From Chitinophaga flava (lineage in GTDB: Bacteria; Bacteroidota; Bacteroidia; Chitinophagales; Chitinophagaceae): DNA of 64,000 nucleotides. Position numbers and translations under genes: made by a program. The notes beneath the pieces are model-generated. The model was not told the DNA's origin. It was given only the letters and a program-made list of their open reading frames with translations, and ran no database searches. Numbering within the stretch: the stretch's first letter is position 1; each line of letters starts with the position of its first letter. Positions 10,186 to 17,753 of the stretch are shown in pieces. The DNA is taken from positions 2,046,001 to 2,110,000 of the forward strand of contig NZ_QFFJ01000002.1 of the NCBI RefSeq assembly GCF_003308995.1, in the 5' to 3' direction.

Positions 10186-10198
10186 TTCCTTATATTTG
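10171..10198 (+). promoter_or_regulatory. Candidate promoter of rpiA
   Basis: TTG at 10171-10173, a 17-bp spacer, and TATATTTG at 10191-10198 match the Bacteroidota -33/-7 pattern. The -7 element ends 4 bp before ATG 10203, so the transcript would be essentially leaderless. The element lies over the stop codon region of the fusion gene. Confidence 0.5.
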
Positions 10199-10202
10199 TT
10201 GC

Positions 10203-10883
10203 ATGCAACAACAGGACCTGGCAAAAAAGGCCGCCGGAGAAAAAGCGGCCGAATACATCAAACCGGGTATGACCATTGGTCTGGGTACCGGTAGTACGGC
10301 CTATTATGCGATTATGCGTGTAGGCGCACTCGTGAGAGATGGTATGCCGCTTCGTGCGGTAGCCACCTCCGAACAATCGGAGCTGCTGGCAAAGGAACAG
10401 GGCATTCCCATCATCTCGTTCAGTGAAGTAGATAAAATAGATCTGGACATCGATGGGGCTGATGAGGTAGATGAGCATTTCCGCCTGATCAAAGGCGGTG
10501 GTGGCGCGTTGCTGCGGGAGAAAATCGTGGCGGCCGCATCATCTGAAATGATCGTCATTACCGACGAGTCCAAGTATGTAAAACACCTGGGCCGTTTTCC
10601 GTTGCCGGTAGAGATTATTCCTTTTGCCTGGGAGCTGACCTTTAAAAGGCTTATTGCCCTGGATGCAGCACCGGTGCTGCGTACCAGAGACGGCCGTACT
10701 TTCGTGACAGATAATGGCAACTATATACTGGATTGCCATTATGAAAAAATAAAAGACCCGGCTGGATTACACCAGCAGCTAAATGATATCCCTGGCGTAG
10801 TGGAGAACGGTTTGTTCCTGCACTACGCCAGTCGGCTTATTATCGGTTATGCAGATGGTTCTGTAAAATCCTTATCAAGATAG
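10203..10883 (+). CDS. rpiA: Ribose-5-phosphate isomerase A
   Basis: 226 residues from ATG 10203. It interconverts ribose 5-phosphate and ribulose 5-phosphate in the pentose phosphate pathway, in the cytoplasm. The diagnostic motifs are all present: GLGTGSTA, DGADEVDE with catalytic Asp, and KGGGGALLREKI with the catalytic Glu and Lys. A GTG at 10182 would extend the frame by seven residues, but it precedes the candidate -7 element at 10191, so the ATG is preferred. Its last 37 bp overlap the end of the convergent transporter gene. Confidence 0.95.
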   Translation: MQQQDLAKKAAGEKAAEYIKPGMTIGLGTGSTAYYAIMRVGALVRDGMPLRAVATSEQSELLAKEQGIPIISFSEVDKIDLDIDGADEVDEHFRLIKGGGGALLREKIVAAASSEMIVITDESKYVKHLGRFPLPVEIIPFAWELTFKRLIALDAAPVLRTRDGRTFVTDNGNYILDCHYEKIKDPAGLHQQLNDIPGVVENGLFLHYASRLIIGYADGSVKSLSR

Positions 10884-12145
10884 GAGCTGCGTTTGGTGTC
10901 CCTCGCTGTAATATATACCAGCAGAGAAATAAAAATACAAGCTGTTACATACCAGTAAAACCAGGATTCATGCCCTATCTTCTTAAAATAGAGGGCAATG
11001 GGCTCTGCTGTACCTCCAAAGAGGGCTACGGTGATAGCATAGGGGAAGCCCACGCCCAGCGCCCTTACCTCTGCCGGAAACATCTCTGCTTTTACCACCG
11101 CATTAATGGATGTATAACCACTTACAATGACGAGCGCTGCCAGGATGAGCCAGAAGGCGGTCCATTCGGAACTGGTCTGGCTAATGGTGCTCAAAATGGG
11201 CACAGTACACAGGGTGCCCAGCACGCCAAACCCTATCAGCAGCGGTTTTCTGCCAAATATGTCTGAAAGCCAGCCGAATAAAGGTTGCAGTACTGCATAT
11301 ATCAGCATCACGTAAAAAGTGATGGTGGTGGCTCGTTCTATGGTAAGATGTACTGTATTGACCAGAAATTTCTGCATGTAGGTAGTATAGGTATAGAAGG
11401 CGAGGGTGCCACCCATTGTAAGACCTATTACCGTAAAGGCTGCCCGGGGATACTGCTGGAAAAGGGCTTTCACCGATCCTTTGTTGGTCGATGTTTTATG
11501 TTTTTCGAAAGAGCCGGACTCCTGCATGTGAGTACGAAGATACAGCGCGAAGAAAGCGAGCAGGGCGCCAATGACAAAGGGAATGCGCCATCCCCATTCG
11601 TGCAGCTGGGCAGGGGAGAGGAACACCCGCTGCAGTAGCATCTGTACGCCGAGGGCTGTCAGCTGGCCACCAATCAGGGTTACATACTGGAAACTGGAGT
11701 AGAATCCGCGGCGACTGGCCGTAGCTACTTCGCTGAGGTAGGTGGCCGATGTACCGTATTCTCCGCCTACGCTGAGGCCCTGTAAGAGCCTGGCTACCAG
11801 CAGTAAAGCGGGCGCGGCTACCCCGATACTATTATAAGAAGGTGTAAAAGCGATGAGCATGGAACCCAGCGACATCAGTAAAACAGACAGTGTCATCGAG
11901 GCTTTACGGCCTTTCTGGTCCGCGATCCGGCCAAACATCCACCCACCGATAGGCCGCATCAGAAACCCTACCGCAAAGATGGCAGCCGTATTCAGCAGCT
12001 GTGCAGTGTAATTTCCCTTCGGAAAGAATACCGGAGCAAAATACAGTGAAAATGTAGTGTAGATGTACCAATCGTACCATTCTACCAGGTTGCCGGCCGA
12101 ACCGGTGAGGATGGCCCTTATACGCCAGGCGTCAGTATTTTTCAT
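10847..12145 (-). CDS. MFS transporter, metabolite:H+ symporter (MHS) family
   Basis: 432 residues with about 12 hydrophobic segments. The opening (GNLVEWYDWYIYTTFSLYF), the loop GWMFGRIADQKGRK between helices 2 and 3, and LLQGLSVGGEYG are characteristic of the MHS group that includes the proline/betaine, alpha-ketoglutarate and citrate permeases. It imports an organic acid or zwitterion with protons across the inner membrane; the substrate cannot be told. The start is ATG at 12145, with a possible CAAAAATA (TATTTTTG on the minus strand) 8-15 bp upstream. The 3' end overlaps the rpiA 3' end. Confidence 0.9.
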   Translation of the reverse strand: MKNTDAWRIRAILTGSAGNLVEWYDWYIYTTFSLYFAPVFFPKGNYTAQLLNTAAIFAVGFLMRPIGGWMFGRIADQKGRKASMTLSVLLMSLGSMLIAFTPSYNSIGVAAPALLLVARLLQGLSVGGEYGTSATYLSEVATASRRGFYSSFQYVTLIGGQLTALGVQMLLQRVFLSPAQLHEWGWRIPFVIGALLAFFALYLRTHMQESGSFEKHKTSTNKGSVKALFQQYPRAAFTVIGLTMGGTLAFYTYTTYMQKFLVNTVHLTIERATTITFYVMLIYAVLQPLFGWLSDIFGRKPLLIGFGVLGTLCTVPILSTISQTSSEWTAFWLILAALVIVSGYTSINAVVKAEMFPAEVRALGVGFPYAITVALFGGTAEPIALYFKKIGHESWFYWYVTACIFISLLVYITARDTKRSSYLDKDFTEPSA

Positions 12146-12153
12146 ATAGGTAC

Positions 12154-12161
12154 CAAAAATA
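12154..12161 (-). promoter_or_regulatory. Candidate -7 element of the MHS transporter gene
   Basis: Read on the minus strand this is TATTTTTG, matching TAnnTTTG, 8 bp before the start codon. No clear -33 element is visible. Confidence 0.35.
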
Positions 12162-12237
12162 TATAATTTAATTGGGCTTTTATCCGGTCAGGTTTGTGTT
12201 AAGAAATCCTGAAAAGTGATACATGCAGCGAAAAAAG

Positions 12238-12269
12238 TTTGGCCAGTACAGGACAAACTGTTATCTTCG
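12238..12269 (+). promoter_or_regulatory. Promoter of the cold-shock gene (TTTG-N20-TATCTTCG)
   Basis: TTTG at 12238-12241 and TATCTTCG at 12262-12269 are separated by 20 bp, the spacing expected for the primary sigma factor of Bacteroidota. Transcription would start near 12273 and give an untranslated leader of about 140 nt ahead of ATG 12416. A long leader is the rule for cold-shock mRNAs. Nothing else in 12146-12415 looks coding. Confidence 0.55.
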
Positions 12270-12415
12270 TCCCGCTTCTTAAGAATATTGTATTTCAATT
12301 CTGTTAGTGATCTCCGGGTACATTCAGCTTTTTTCTTACATTTTTTCTTCTAGTCGCCCAGGTAGCCGCCTGTTTAATAATGGCGAAAACGAGTTCACAA
12401 TTAAATATTATATAA

Positions 12416-12607
12416 ATGCAAACAGGTGTAGTTAAATTTTTTAATGAAGCTAAAGGTTTTGGATTCATTAAAATCGAAGGTACAGGACAGGAAATTTTTG
12501 TTCACGTATCTGGAATTAAAGAAAGCATCGGCGAAAACGACCGCGTAGTATTCGACGTGGAAGAAGGTAGAAAAGGCCCGAATGCTGTTAATGTAAGACT
12601 GGCATAA
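12416..12607 (+). CDS. Cold-shock protein, CspA family
   Basis: 63 residues forming a single OB-fold cold-shock domain. RNP1 reads KGFGFIK and RNP2 reads IFVHVS, the two RNA-binding motifs. Such proteins bind single-stranded RNA and DNA and melt structure in mRNA. There is no Shine-Dalgarno sequence; the start is preceded by an A/T-rich stretch, as usual in this phylum. It is a single-gene unit with its own promoter, long leader and strong terminator. Confidence 0.95.
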   Translation: MQTGVVKFFNEAKGFGFIKIEGTGQEIFVHVSGIKESIGENDRVVFDVEEGRKGPNAVNVRLA

Positions 12608-12632
12608 CTTTTTTTGATATTAGTTTTGTTGG

Positions 12633-12666
12633 ACTGCCCTGGCTTTGTGCCGGGGCAGTTTTTTTT
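12633..12666 (+). terminator. Rho-independent terminator of the cold-shock gene
   Basis: An 11-bp stem (12633-12643 with 12649-12659, one G-U pair) with the loop TTTGT, followed by eight T. It lies 25 bp after the stop codon. Confidence 0.9.
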
Positions 12667-12840
12667 ATTCCCAGGACTGAAGTCCTGGGCTATGTTTTAT
12701 TTGGGCAACGACGAGGCTTTATGAATAAGCAGGCTTTTATTTCTCCATTATAAAAAACATCTACAAAAAACATTCCTCTCAATTCCTAAACCCCGTCTTA
12801 TCCCCCAACAAACATAGCCCAGGGCTTCAGCCCTGGGAAT
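12667..12840. repeat. Palindrome-bounded repeat element, short copy
   Basis: A 174-bp intergenic element whose 31-bp ends (12667-12697 and 12810-12840) are inverted repeats of each other at 29 of 31 positions. Each end is itself a palindrome, CCCAGG(A/G)CT-loop-AG(T/C)CCTGGG. The two differences between the ends are a compensatory A-T versus G-C pair, so the hairpin is kept. A second, longer copy lies at 51163-51437. No ORF is inside. It resembles REP/BIME or MITE-type non-coding repeats. Confidence 0.85.
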
Positions 12841-12880
12841 ATTGTTATATTCATCAACTATCTTCCCCAAACAAATAGCC

Positions 12881-12888
12881 TATATTTG
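12881..12888 (+). promoter_or_regulatory. Candidate -7 element of the helicase gene
   Basis: TATATTTG matches TAnnTTTG and gives a leader of about 18 nt before ATG 12910. No good -33 element is seen at the expected distance. Confidence 0.45.
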
Positions 12889-12909
12889 CAGTTTCAATTT
12901 TAAAATATC

Positions 12910-15144
12910 ATGCCCCAACCTGATAGTACAAATATCATCTTCCACCTGGCGGCAGATTTCATTAACCAGACGAACCGCCATGTCTTCCTGACCGGTAAAG
13001 CCGGCACGGGCAAGACTACGTTCCTCAAACATATCAAAGAACAGACGAAGAAGAATACGGTGGTGGTAGCGCCTACCGGTGTTGCAGCGATCAATGCCGG
13101 CGGGGTAACCATGCACTCCTTTTTTCAGTTGCCGTTTGGCCCTTTTATTCCGGGTAGCAAACGTGGCTTCGGTATGGATGAGATCAGCAGCACAGACAAA
13201 CACAGTTTATTCCGCAACATCCGTTTTACCAACGATAAAAAAGTCCTCTTACAGGAACTGGAACTACTCATCATCGATGAGGTGAGTATGGTGAGATGTG
13301 ATATGCTCGACGCTATAGACACGATCCTGCGGCATTTCAGAAACAAACCGTTGCAGCCTTTTGGTGGCGTGCAGGTATTGTTTATCGGTGACTTATATCA
13401 GTTGCCGCCGGTAGTGCCGGATGCGGAATGGCAGCTGTTGTCGGAGTATTACAAGAGTTCTTTTTTCTTCGATGCCAAGGTTATCGAACAGGCACCCCCG
13501 CTGTATATCGAGTTGAAAAAGATATACCGGCAAAACGAACAGCTCTTCATTGATGTGCTGAACCGTGTCCGTAACAGCGAGGTGGAGGAAGATGATCTGA
13601 TGATGCTGAACGACCGCTATGATCCTTATTTTAAGGGAGAAGAGGGGGAATATATCGTATTGTCTACGCATAATCGTAAGGCAGATGATATCAACTCCCG
13701 TCGGCTGGCAGATATGCCTGGTAAGCTGTATCGCTTTGAAGGTATGATAGAAGGTGATTTCAGTGACAAGGCCCTGCCTACGGAACTGGTGCTTCAGCTC
13801 AAGATAGGAGCACAGGTGATGTTCCTGAAAAACGACCTGGCACAGCCCCGTCGTTATTACAACGGTAAAATAGCCACCGTAAAGGATATCAGTGATACTG
13901 AGATTACTCTCGTGTTGTCCGGCAATCATGAAGAGCTGAAACTGGAAAAGGAAACCTGGCGCAATATCCGCTATTCCTATAACCAGGAAGACAACAGTAT
14001 TGAAGAAGAGGAGATCGGCAGTTTTACGCAATTCCCGATACGGCTGGCCTGGGCGATCACTATCCACAAAAGCCAGGGGCTTACGTTTGAAAGGGCTATC
14101 ATCGATGCCGGTTATGCATTCGCTCCCGGACAGGTGTATGTGGCACTGAGCCGCTGTACTTCGCTCGAAGGGCTGGTATTGCATTCCCGCATTACTTACG
14201 GTAGTATCAAAACAGACCGGCAGGTGATTGAATTTGCGGAGAAAGAAGTAGCAGCAAACGAACTGGTGGTACTGCTGGAAATGGAAAGGAAGAAATTTCA
14301 GGCTACTTCACTACTGCAGTTGTTCGACTGGTACAGGATGCAGGCCAACGTAAGAAGTCATGCGGTATGGATTCAGGATAAAAAAGTGCCCGATATCGAT
14401 GAGGCGCTCCAGTTGAGCCGCCGGCTGTCTGCTAAAACAGATCAGCAGCAGGAGGTGGCCAATCGCTTTGTGGTGCAGCTGCATCTGTTGCTCGATACTA
14501 CGGTACAAACCGGAGAAACAGACCAGCTGGAAGAGCGGGTGACCAAGGCTATCGGTTACTTCACCCAAAGCATATACGAAGAGCTGATCAAGCCTTTGCA
14601 GGAACATATTGCGGTAGTGAAAAAGCAGAAGTCAAAGAAGTATCTGTTGCAGTTGATGTCGCTGGAAGCTGACTTCTGGCACAAGCTTCAGCAGATATGG
14701 GAAGTGTCTTATGCAGAGCTGAATTTTACCAAAGGACTGAAAGATTATTTGAAACTCAGGGAAGGGGAAACCGCTTCTGATGGAAAGAAGGAAACGGTGA
14801 AACCCGCAGCAAAAGGGAAGGTAGAACGGGGTAGCAGCCGTCGTGGTACGCTGGAACTATATCTGGGCGGAAAAACAATCCCGGATATTGCGGTGACACG
14901 GCAACTGGCTGTCAGTACTGTAGAAAGCCATTTGGCGCAGTGTGTAGAGGCCGGAGAACTGGACCTGTACCGCTTCGTGCAGGAATCAACAGTCAAACTG
15001 ATTGTATCTCACATCCGGGAACTGGGCGCCACCGCCGCAGGCCCTATCAAAGAACGGGTAGGCCCTGCCGTTACTTTCGCTGAAATCAGGGCTGTGCAAT
15101 GGTATCTTAAAAAACAACAGGAAGAACAGATTATGAAAGATTAA
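12910..15144 (+). CDS. PIF1-like superfamily 1 helicase with C-terminal helix-turn-helix domain
   Basis: 744 residues. Walker A is GKAGTGKT at residues 29-36, followed by PTGVAAINAGGVTMHSFF, which is typical of PIF1/RecD-like helicases; Walker B is LLIIDEVSMV, and the late motif AWAITIHKSQGLTFERAII with VYVALSRC completes the superfamily 1 core by about residue 420. After a helical linker, residues ~645-735 hold a helix-turn-helix of the kind found at the C-terminus of RecQ-like helicases (TLELYLGGKTIPDIAVTR). It probably unwinds 5'-3' at forks or G-quadruplexes in DNA maintenance. It stands alone, 23 bp before the next gene, with its own -7 element. Confidence 0.88.
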   Translation: MPQPDSTNIIFHLAADFINQTNRHVFLTGKAGTGKTTFLKHIKEQTKKNTVVVAPTGVAAINAGGVTMHSFFQLPFGPFIPGSKRGFGMDEISSTDKHSLFRNIRFTNDKKVLLQELELLIIDEVSMVRCDMLDAIDTILRHFRNKPLQPFGGVQVLFIGDLYQLPPVVPDAEWQLLSEYYKSSFFFDAKVIEQAPPLYIELKKIYRQNEQLFIDVLNRVRNSEVEEDDLMMLNDRYDPYFKGEEGEYIVLSTHNRKADDINSRRLADMPGKLYRFEGMIEGDFSDKALPTELVLQLKIGAQVMFLKNDLAQPRRYYNGKIATVKDISDTEITLVLSGNHEELKLEKETWRNIRYSYNQEDNSIEEEEIGSFTQFPIRLAWAITIHKSQGLTFERAIIDAGYAFAPGQVYVALSRCTSLEGLVLHSRITYGSIKTDRQVIEFAEKEVAANELVVLLEMERKKFQATSLLQLFDWYRMQANVRSHAVWIQDKKVPDIDEALQLSRRLSAKTDQQQEVANRFVVQLHLLLDTTVQTGETDQLEERVTKAIGYFTQSIYEELIKPLQEHIAVVKKQKSKKYLLQLMSLEADFWHKLQQIWEVSYAELNFTKGLKDYLKLREGETASDGKKETVKPAAKGKVERGSSRRGTLELYLGGKTIPDIAVTRQLAVSTVESHLAQCVEAGELDLYRFVQESTVKLIVSHIRELGATAAGPIKERVGPAVTFAEIRAVQWYLKKQQEEQIMKD

Positions 15145-15167
15145 AAAGATTAAAAAAACAACGAAAG

Positions 15168-16169
15168 ATGAAACTAAGCGTATTGGATCAATCACCTATC
15201 AGAAACGGCAGCAATGCCGTGGAAGCATTGCAGGAAAGTGTGCAGTTGGCCAAACTGGCAGACAAGCTGGGATATACTCGCTATTGGTTATCAGAACATC
15301 ATAATACTAAAAGCCTGGCAGGCGCGTCGCCGGAAATACTGATTGCCAGGCTGGCCAGTGAAACATCACGTATACGGATAGGCTCCGGTGGGGTGATGCT
15401 GCCTAATCACAGTACCCTCAAGGTGGCCGAAAATTTCCGGTTGCTGGAAGCATTATTCCCTGGTCGCATAGATCTGGGCATAGGCCGCGCCCCTGGTGGC
15501 GACAGGTTTACAGCCCGTATCCTCAATCCGTCCAACACCTTTGATCCCAAAGAATTTGTACAGCAGCTGGTAGACCTCCAGGCATGGCTGACAGACAAAG
15601 CCTTGCCCGGGAGTATGCAGGAGAAGATAAGAGCGATTCCTTCCATCCCCACCTCACCAGACCTGTGGATACTTACCTCCAGCGGTGAAAGTGGTATGCT
15701 GGCAGCCCATTTTGGAATGGCATTATCTTTTGCCCACTTTATCTATCCCGTTGGCGGGCCGGAGGCGGTCAGCAATTACCGCAGCCAGTTCCGTCCTTCT
15801 CTTCATTTACAGGCTCCGCAGGCCAGTGTAGGTATCTTCGCTTTCTGCGCTGATACGGAAGAAAAAGCAGCAGAGATGGAAGCTGTTATGGATCATCGAA
15901 TGCTGAGCTTCGAAAGAGGCCAGTATGATGTGTTTCCGACTTATGAAGAGATTAAGGACATTGAATATACGCCTGAAGAACTGTTGCGGATAAGAGCCAA
16001 CAGTGGCCGCAGGATCGCTGGCACACCACAACAGGTGAAGCCCCGCCTCGAACAGCTGGCAGCAGCCTATGATGTAGATGAACTGGTGATCGCTACCATC
16101 ACCAACGACCATGCCGACAGGCTTCGTTCCTACGAGCTGCTGGCAGAGGTTTTCCATCTTACAAAATAA
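15168..16169 (+). CDS. LLM-class flavin-dependent oxidoreductase (luciferase-like, MsnO8/YhbW type)
   Basis: 333 residues covering the full luciferase-like monooxygenase TIM barrel. The opening LSVLDQSPI, YWLSEHHN, the GGVMLPNHSTLKVAE stretch and RIDLGIGRAPGGD are typical of the single-component LLM group represented by YhbW. These proteins use reduced flavin supplied by a partner; the physiological substrate of this subgroup is mostly unknown. It follows the helicase gene by 23 bp and ends at a strong terminator. Confidence 0.9.
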   Translation: MKLSVLDQSPIRNGSNAVEALQESVQLAKLADKLGYTRYWLSEHHNTKSLAGASPEILIARLASETSRIRIGSGGVMLPNHSTLKVAENFRLLEALFPGRIDLGIGRAPGGDRFTARILNPSNTFDPKEFVQQLVDLQAWLTDKALPGSMQEKIRAIPSIPTSPDLWILTSSGESGMLAAHFGMALSFAHFIYPVGGPEAVSNYRSQFRPSLHLQAPQASVGIFAFCADTEEKAAEMEAVMDHRMLSFERGQYDVFPTYEEIKDIEYTPEELLRIRANSGRRIAGTPQQVKPRLEQLAAAYDVDELVIATITNDHADRLRSYELLAEVFHLTK

Positions 16170-16186
16170 AATATAAAATATTTTAA

Positions 16187-16194
16187 TATATTTG
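16187..16194 (+). promoter_or_regulatory. TATATTTG box directly before the terminator hairpin
   Basis: A perfect TAnnTTTG match. A start site about 4-7 nt downstream would fall inside the following hairpin, so this may be a chance match in an A/T-rich stretch or a genuine overlap of promoter and terminator. An alternative weaker box for the downstream lipoprotein gene is TACTTTAG at 16246-16253. Confidence 0.25.
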
Positions 16195-16228
16195 TGACGG
16201 CTATACACCCATAGCCGTCATTTTTTTT
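16195..16228 (+). terminator. Rho-independent terminator after the LLM oxidoreductase
   Basis: A perfect 10-bp stem (16195-16204 with 16211-16220), loop ACACCC, followed by eight T. Confidence 0.9.
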
Positions 16229-16271
16229 AGTAGAGTGATATCGGCTACTTTAGAATAAAACCAGCAATCCT

Positions 16272-16832
16272 ATGAAAAAACTGATCCTTGGCGCAGTGGT
16301 GCTTGCCTCCATCCTGACCGCCTGTTCCAAAAAAGATAAGAACAATGATGATAACGCACCGCAACCGGTGGTGGCAGGAAAGGATTCCCTGACAGTATAT
16401 AAAGATCTGGAGTTTGATAATTCCGGCGCGAGTCAGACGCTGGGTGTGGCCTTCTCCACTAAAGAAGGAAAAATGTACAACCGCACCAATCTTCCTAAGG
16501 ATGGTAAATCCATTGATCTGGTATATGCCGGGGTAGATCCTGCGGGCTTGTTCTTCAGCAGTCCTGATGCAAAGCAGCTGACGTTTGATAATGCAACTAC
16601 TACGCTGGTGATGAATCTCCCATCTGCAGATGTGTATGATCCGGCCAAATTTGACACCCTGTCGCATGGTTCAGCGCTCAATAACCTAGCTGTAAAGCAG
16701 GATGGTCAAGTATTTCCGATGACCTACAAAGGGGTGGTGCTCTTCCGGAATGCCGCCGGCAAAAACGGGGTCATTAAGATAACATACATTGATGCACAAC
16801 GGATACAGGCGACTATCAAAGTACAACCATAA
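16272..16832 (+). CDS. Lipoprotein of unknown function
   Basis: 186 residues. A short lipoprotein signal peptide ends in LTAC with Cys18, followed by SKKDKNNDD, a charged low-complexity linker. The mature part (about 155 residues) is rich in alternating hydrophobic residues and looks like an all-beta domain; I do not recognise a family. It is monocistronic, between two terminators, with a possible -7 box TACTTTAG at 16246. It is probably anchored in the outer or inner membrane; no function is proposed. Confidence 0.8.
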   Translation: MKKLILGAVVLASILTACSKKDKNNDDNAPQPVVAGKDSLTVYKDLEFDNSGASQTLGVAFSTKEGKMYNRTNLPKDGKSIDLVYAGVDPAGLFFSSPDAKQLTFDNATTTLVMNLPSADVYDPAKFDTLSHGSALNNLAVKQDGQVFPMTYKGVVLFRNAAGKNGVIKITYIDAQRIQATIKVQP

Positions 16833-16857
16833 AAGCAAATATATAAAGTACAGGACT

Positions 16858-16885
16858 GGCCGGGGATTACATCCCGGCCTTTTTT
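16858..16885 (+). terminator. Rho-independent terminator after the lipoprotein gene
   Basis: A G/C-rich hairpin (16858-16867 with 16871-16879, one bulged G) followed by at least six T, 25 bp after the stop codon. Confidence 0.85.
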
Positions 16886-16954
16886 ATTTATTACCAGTGA
16901 AAAATAAGTTAGTAACCGGTAAAAAAGAGGGAGGAATACTCCCGTGGCTGCCGC

Positions 16955-16962
16955 TAAATTTG
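16955..16962 (+). promoter_or_regulatory. Candidate -7 element of the lut operon
   Basis: TAAATTTG matches TAnnTTTG and ends 11 bp before ATG 16974, giving a leader of about 8 nt. It lies downstream of a GTG at 16944 that would otherwise extend the gene, which argues for the ATG start. Confidence 0.5.
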
Positions 16963-16973
16963 CAGATAAGGAA

Positions 16974-17753
16974 ATGACCATTAAAATCACTGCGACTGTG
17001 AAAGTAGGATTATTTATACCGTGTTATATTGATCAGTTTTATCCACAGGTAGGCATCGCTACCCTGGAACTATTGCAGAAACTGGGTTGTGAGGTGGAAT
17101 ACCCGCAGGGACAGACCTGCTGTGGCCAGCCCATGGCTAATTCGGGATATGAGCATCTGACACATCAATGTAATAGTCTGTTTGTCCGCAATTTTGCAGC
17201 CTACGATTACATCGTGGCTCCTTCCGGCAGTTGTGTGCTGCATATCAAGGAGCATCTGCACGATCCGGCCAGCGAAACAGCAGCTGCCAACATACGGTCC
17301 CGCATATATGAACTAACCGAATTTCTGACGGATATATTAAAAGTGAAAGCGCTGCCGGCACGTTTCTCCTGCAAGGTCGGCCTGCACCAGAGCTGTCACG
17401 GACAGCGGGGCTTGGGCCTTGCACAGATGAGTGAACTGGTAGCCGCTCCTTTCTCCAAACCTGAACAGCTGCTTCGTATGGTGGCCGGACTGGAACTGGT
17501 GGAACTGGGCCGAAAAGATGAATGCTGCGGCTTCGGCGGAACTTTCTGTGTAACAGAAGAAGCGGTCTCCGTAAAAATGGGAAAAGATCGTATAGCCGAT
17601 CACGTTAAAAGCGGTGCTACCGTTATCACCGGTACAGACGTGAGCTGTCTTATGCACCTGGAGGGTATCCTCCGCCGTCAGCATCAGCCGGTGAAAGTGA
17701 TGCATATTGCTGAAATCCTCAATCAAACAGCCGATGAACAGGCCAACAACTGA
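16974..17753 (+). CDS. lutA: LutA/YkgE-like (Fe-S)-binding subunit of L-lactate oxidation
   Basis: 259 residues from ATG 16974. It contains two CCG-type cysteine motifs, TCCGQPMANSGY and ECCGFGGTFCV, that define the heterodisulfide-reductase-like Fe-S domain. With LutB and LutC it oxidises L-lactate to pyruvate and passes electrons to the respiratory chain. The next gene starts inside this one (20-bp overlap), so translation is coupled. The upstream in-frame GTG at 16944 precedes the probable promoter and is not used here. Confidence 0.93.
   Translation: MTIKITATVKVGLFIPCYIDQFYPQVGIATLELLQKLGCEVEYPQGQTCCGQPMANSGYEHLTHQCNSLFVRNFAAYDYIVAPSGSCVLHIKEHLHDPASETAAANIRSRIYELTEFLTDILKVKALPARFSCKVGLHQSCHGQRGLGLAQMSELVAAPFSKPEQLLRMVAGLELVELGRKDECCGFGGTFCVTEEAVSVKMGKDRIADHVKSGATVITGTDVSCLMHLEGILRRQHQPVKVMHIAEILNQTADEQANN

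Noticed and set aside
16944..16973. GTG-initiated extension of lutA
   Set aside because: It would begin upstream of the probable -7 element at 16955-16962, and LutA-like proteins normally start close to the KVGLFIPC strand.
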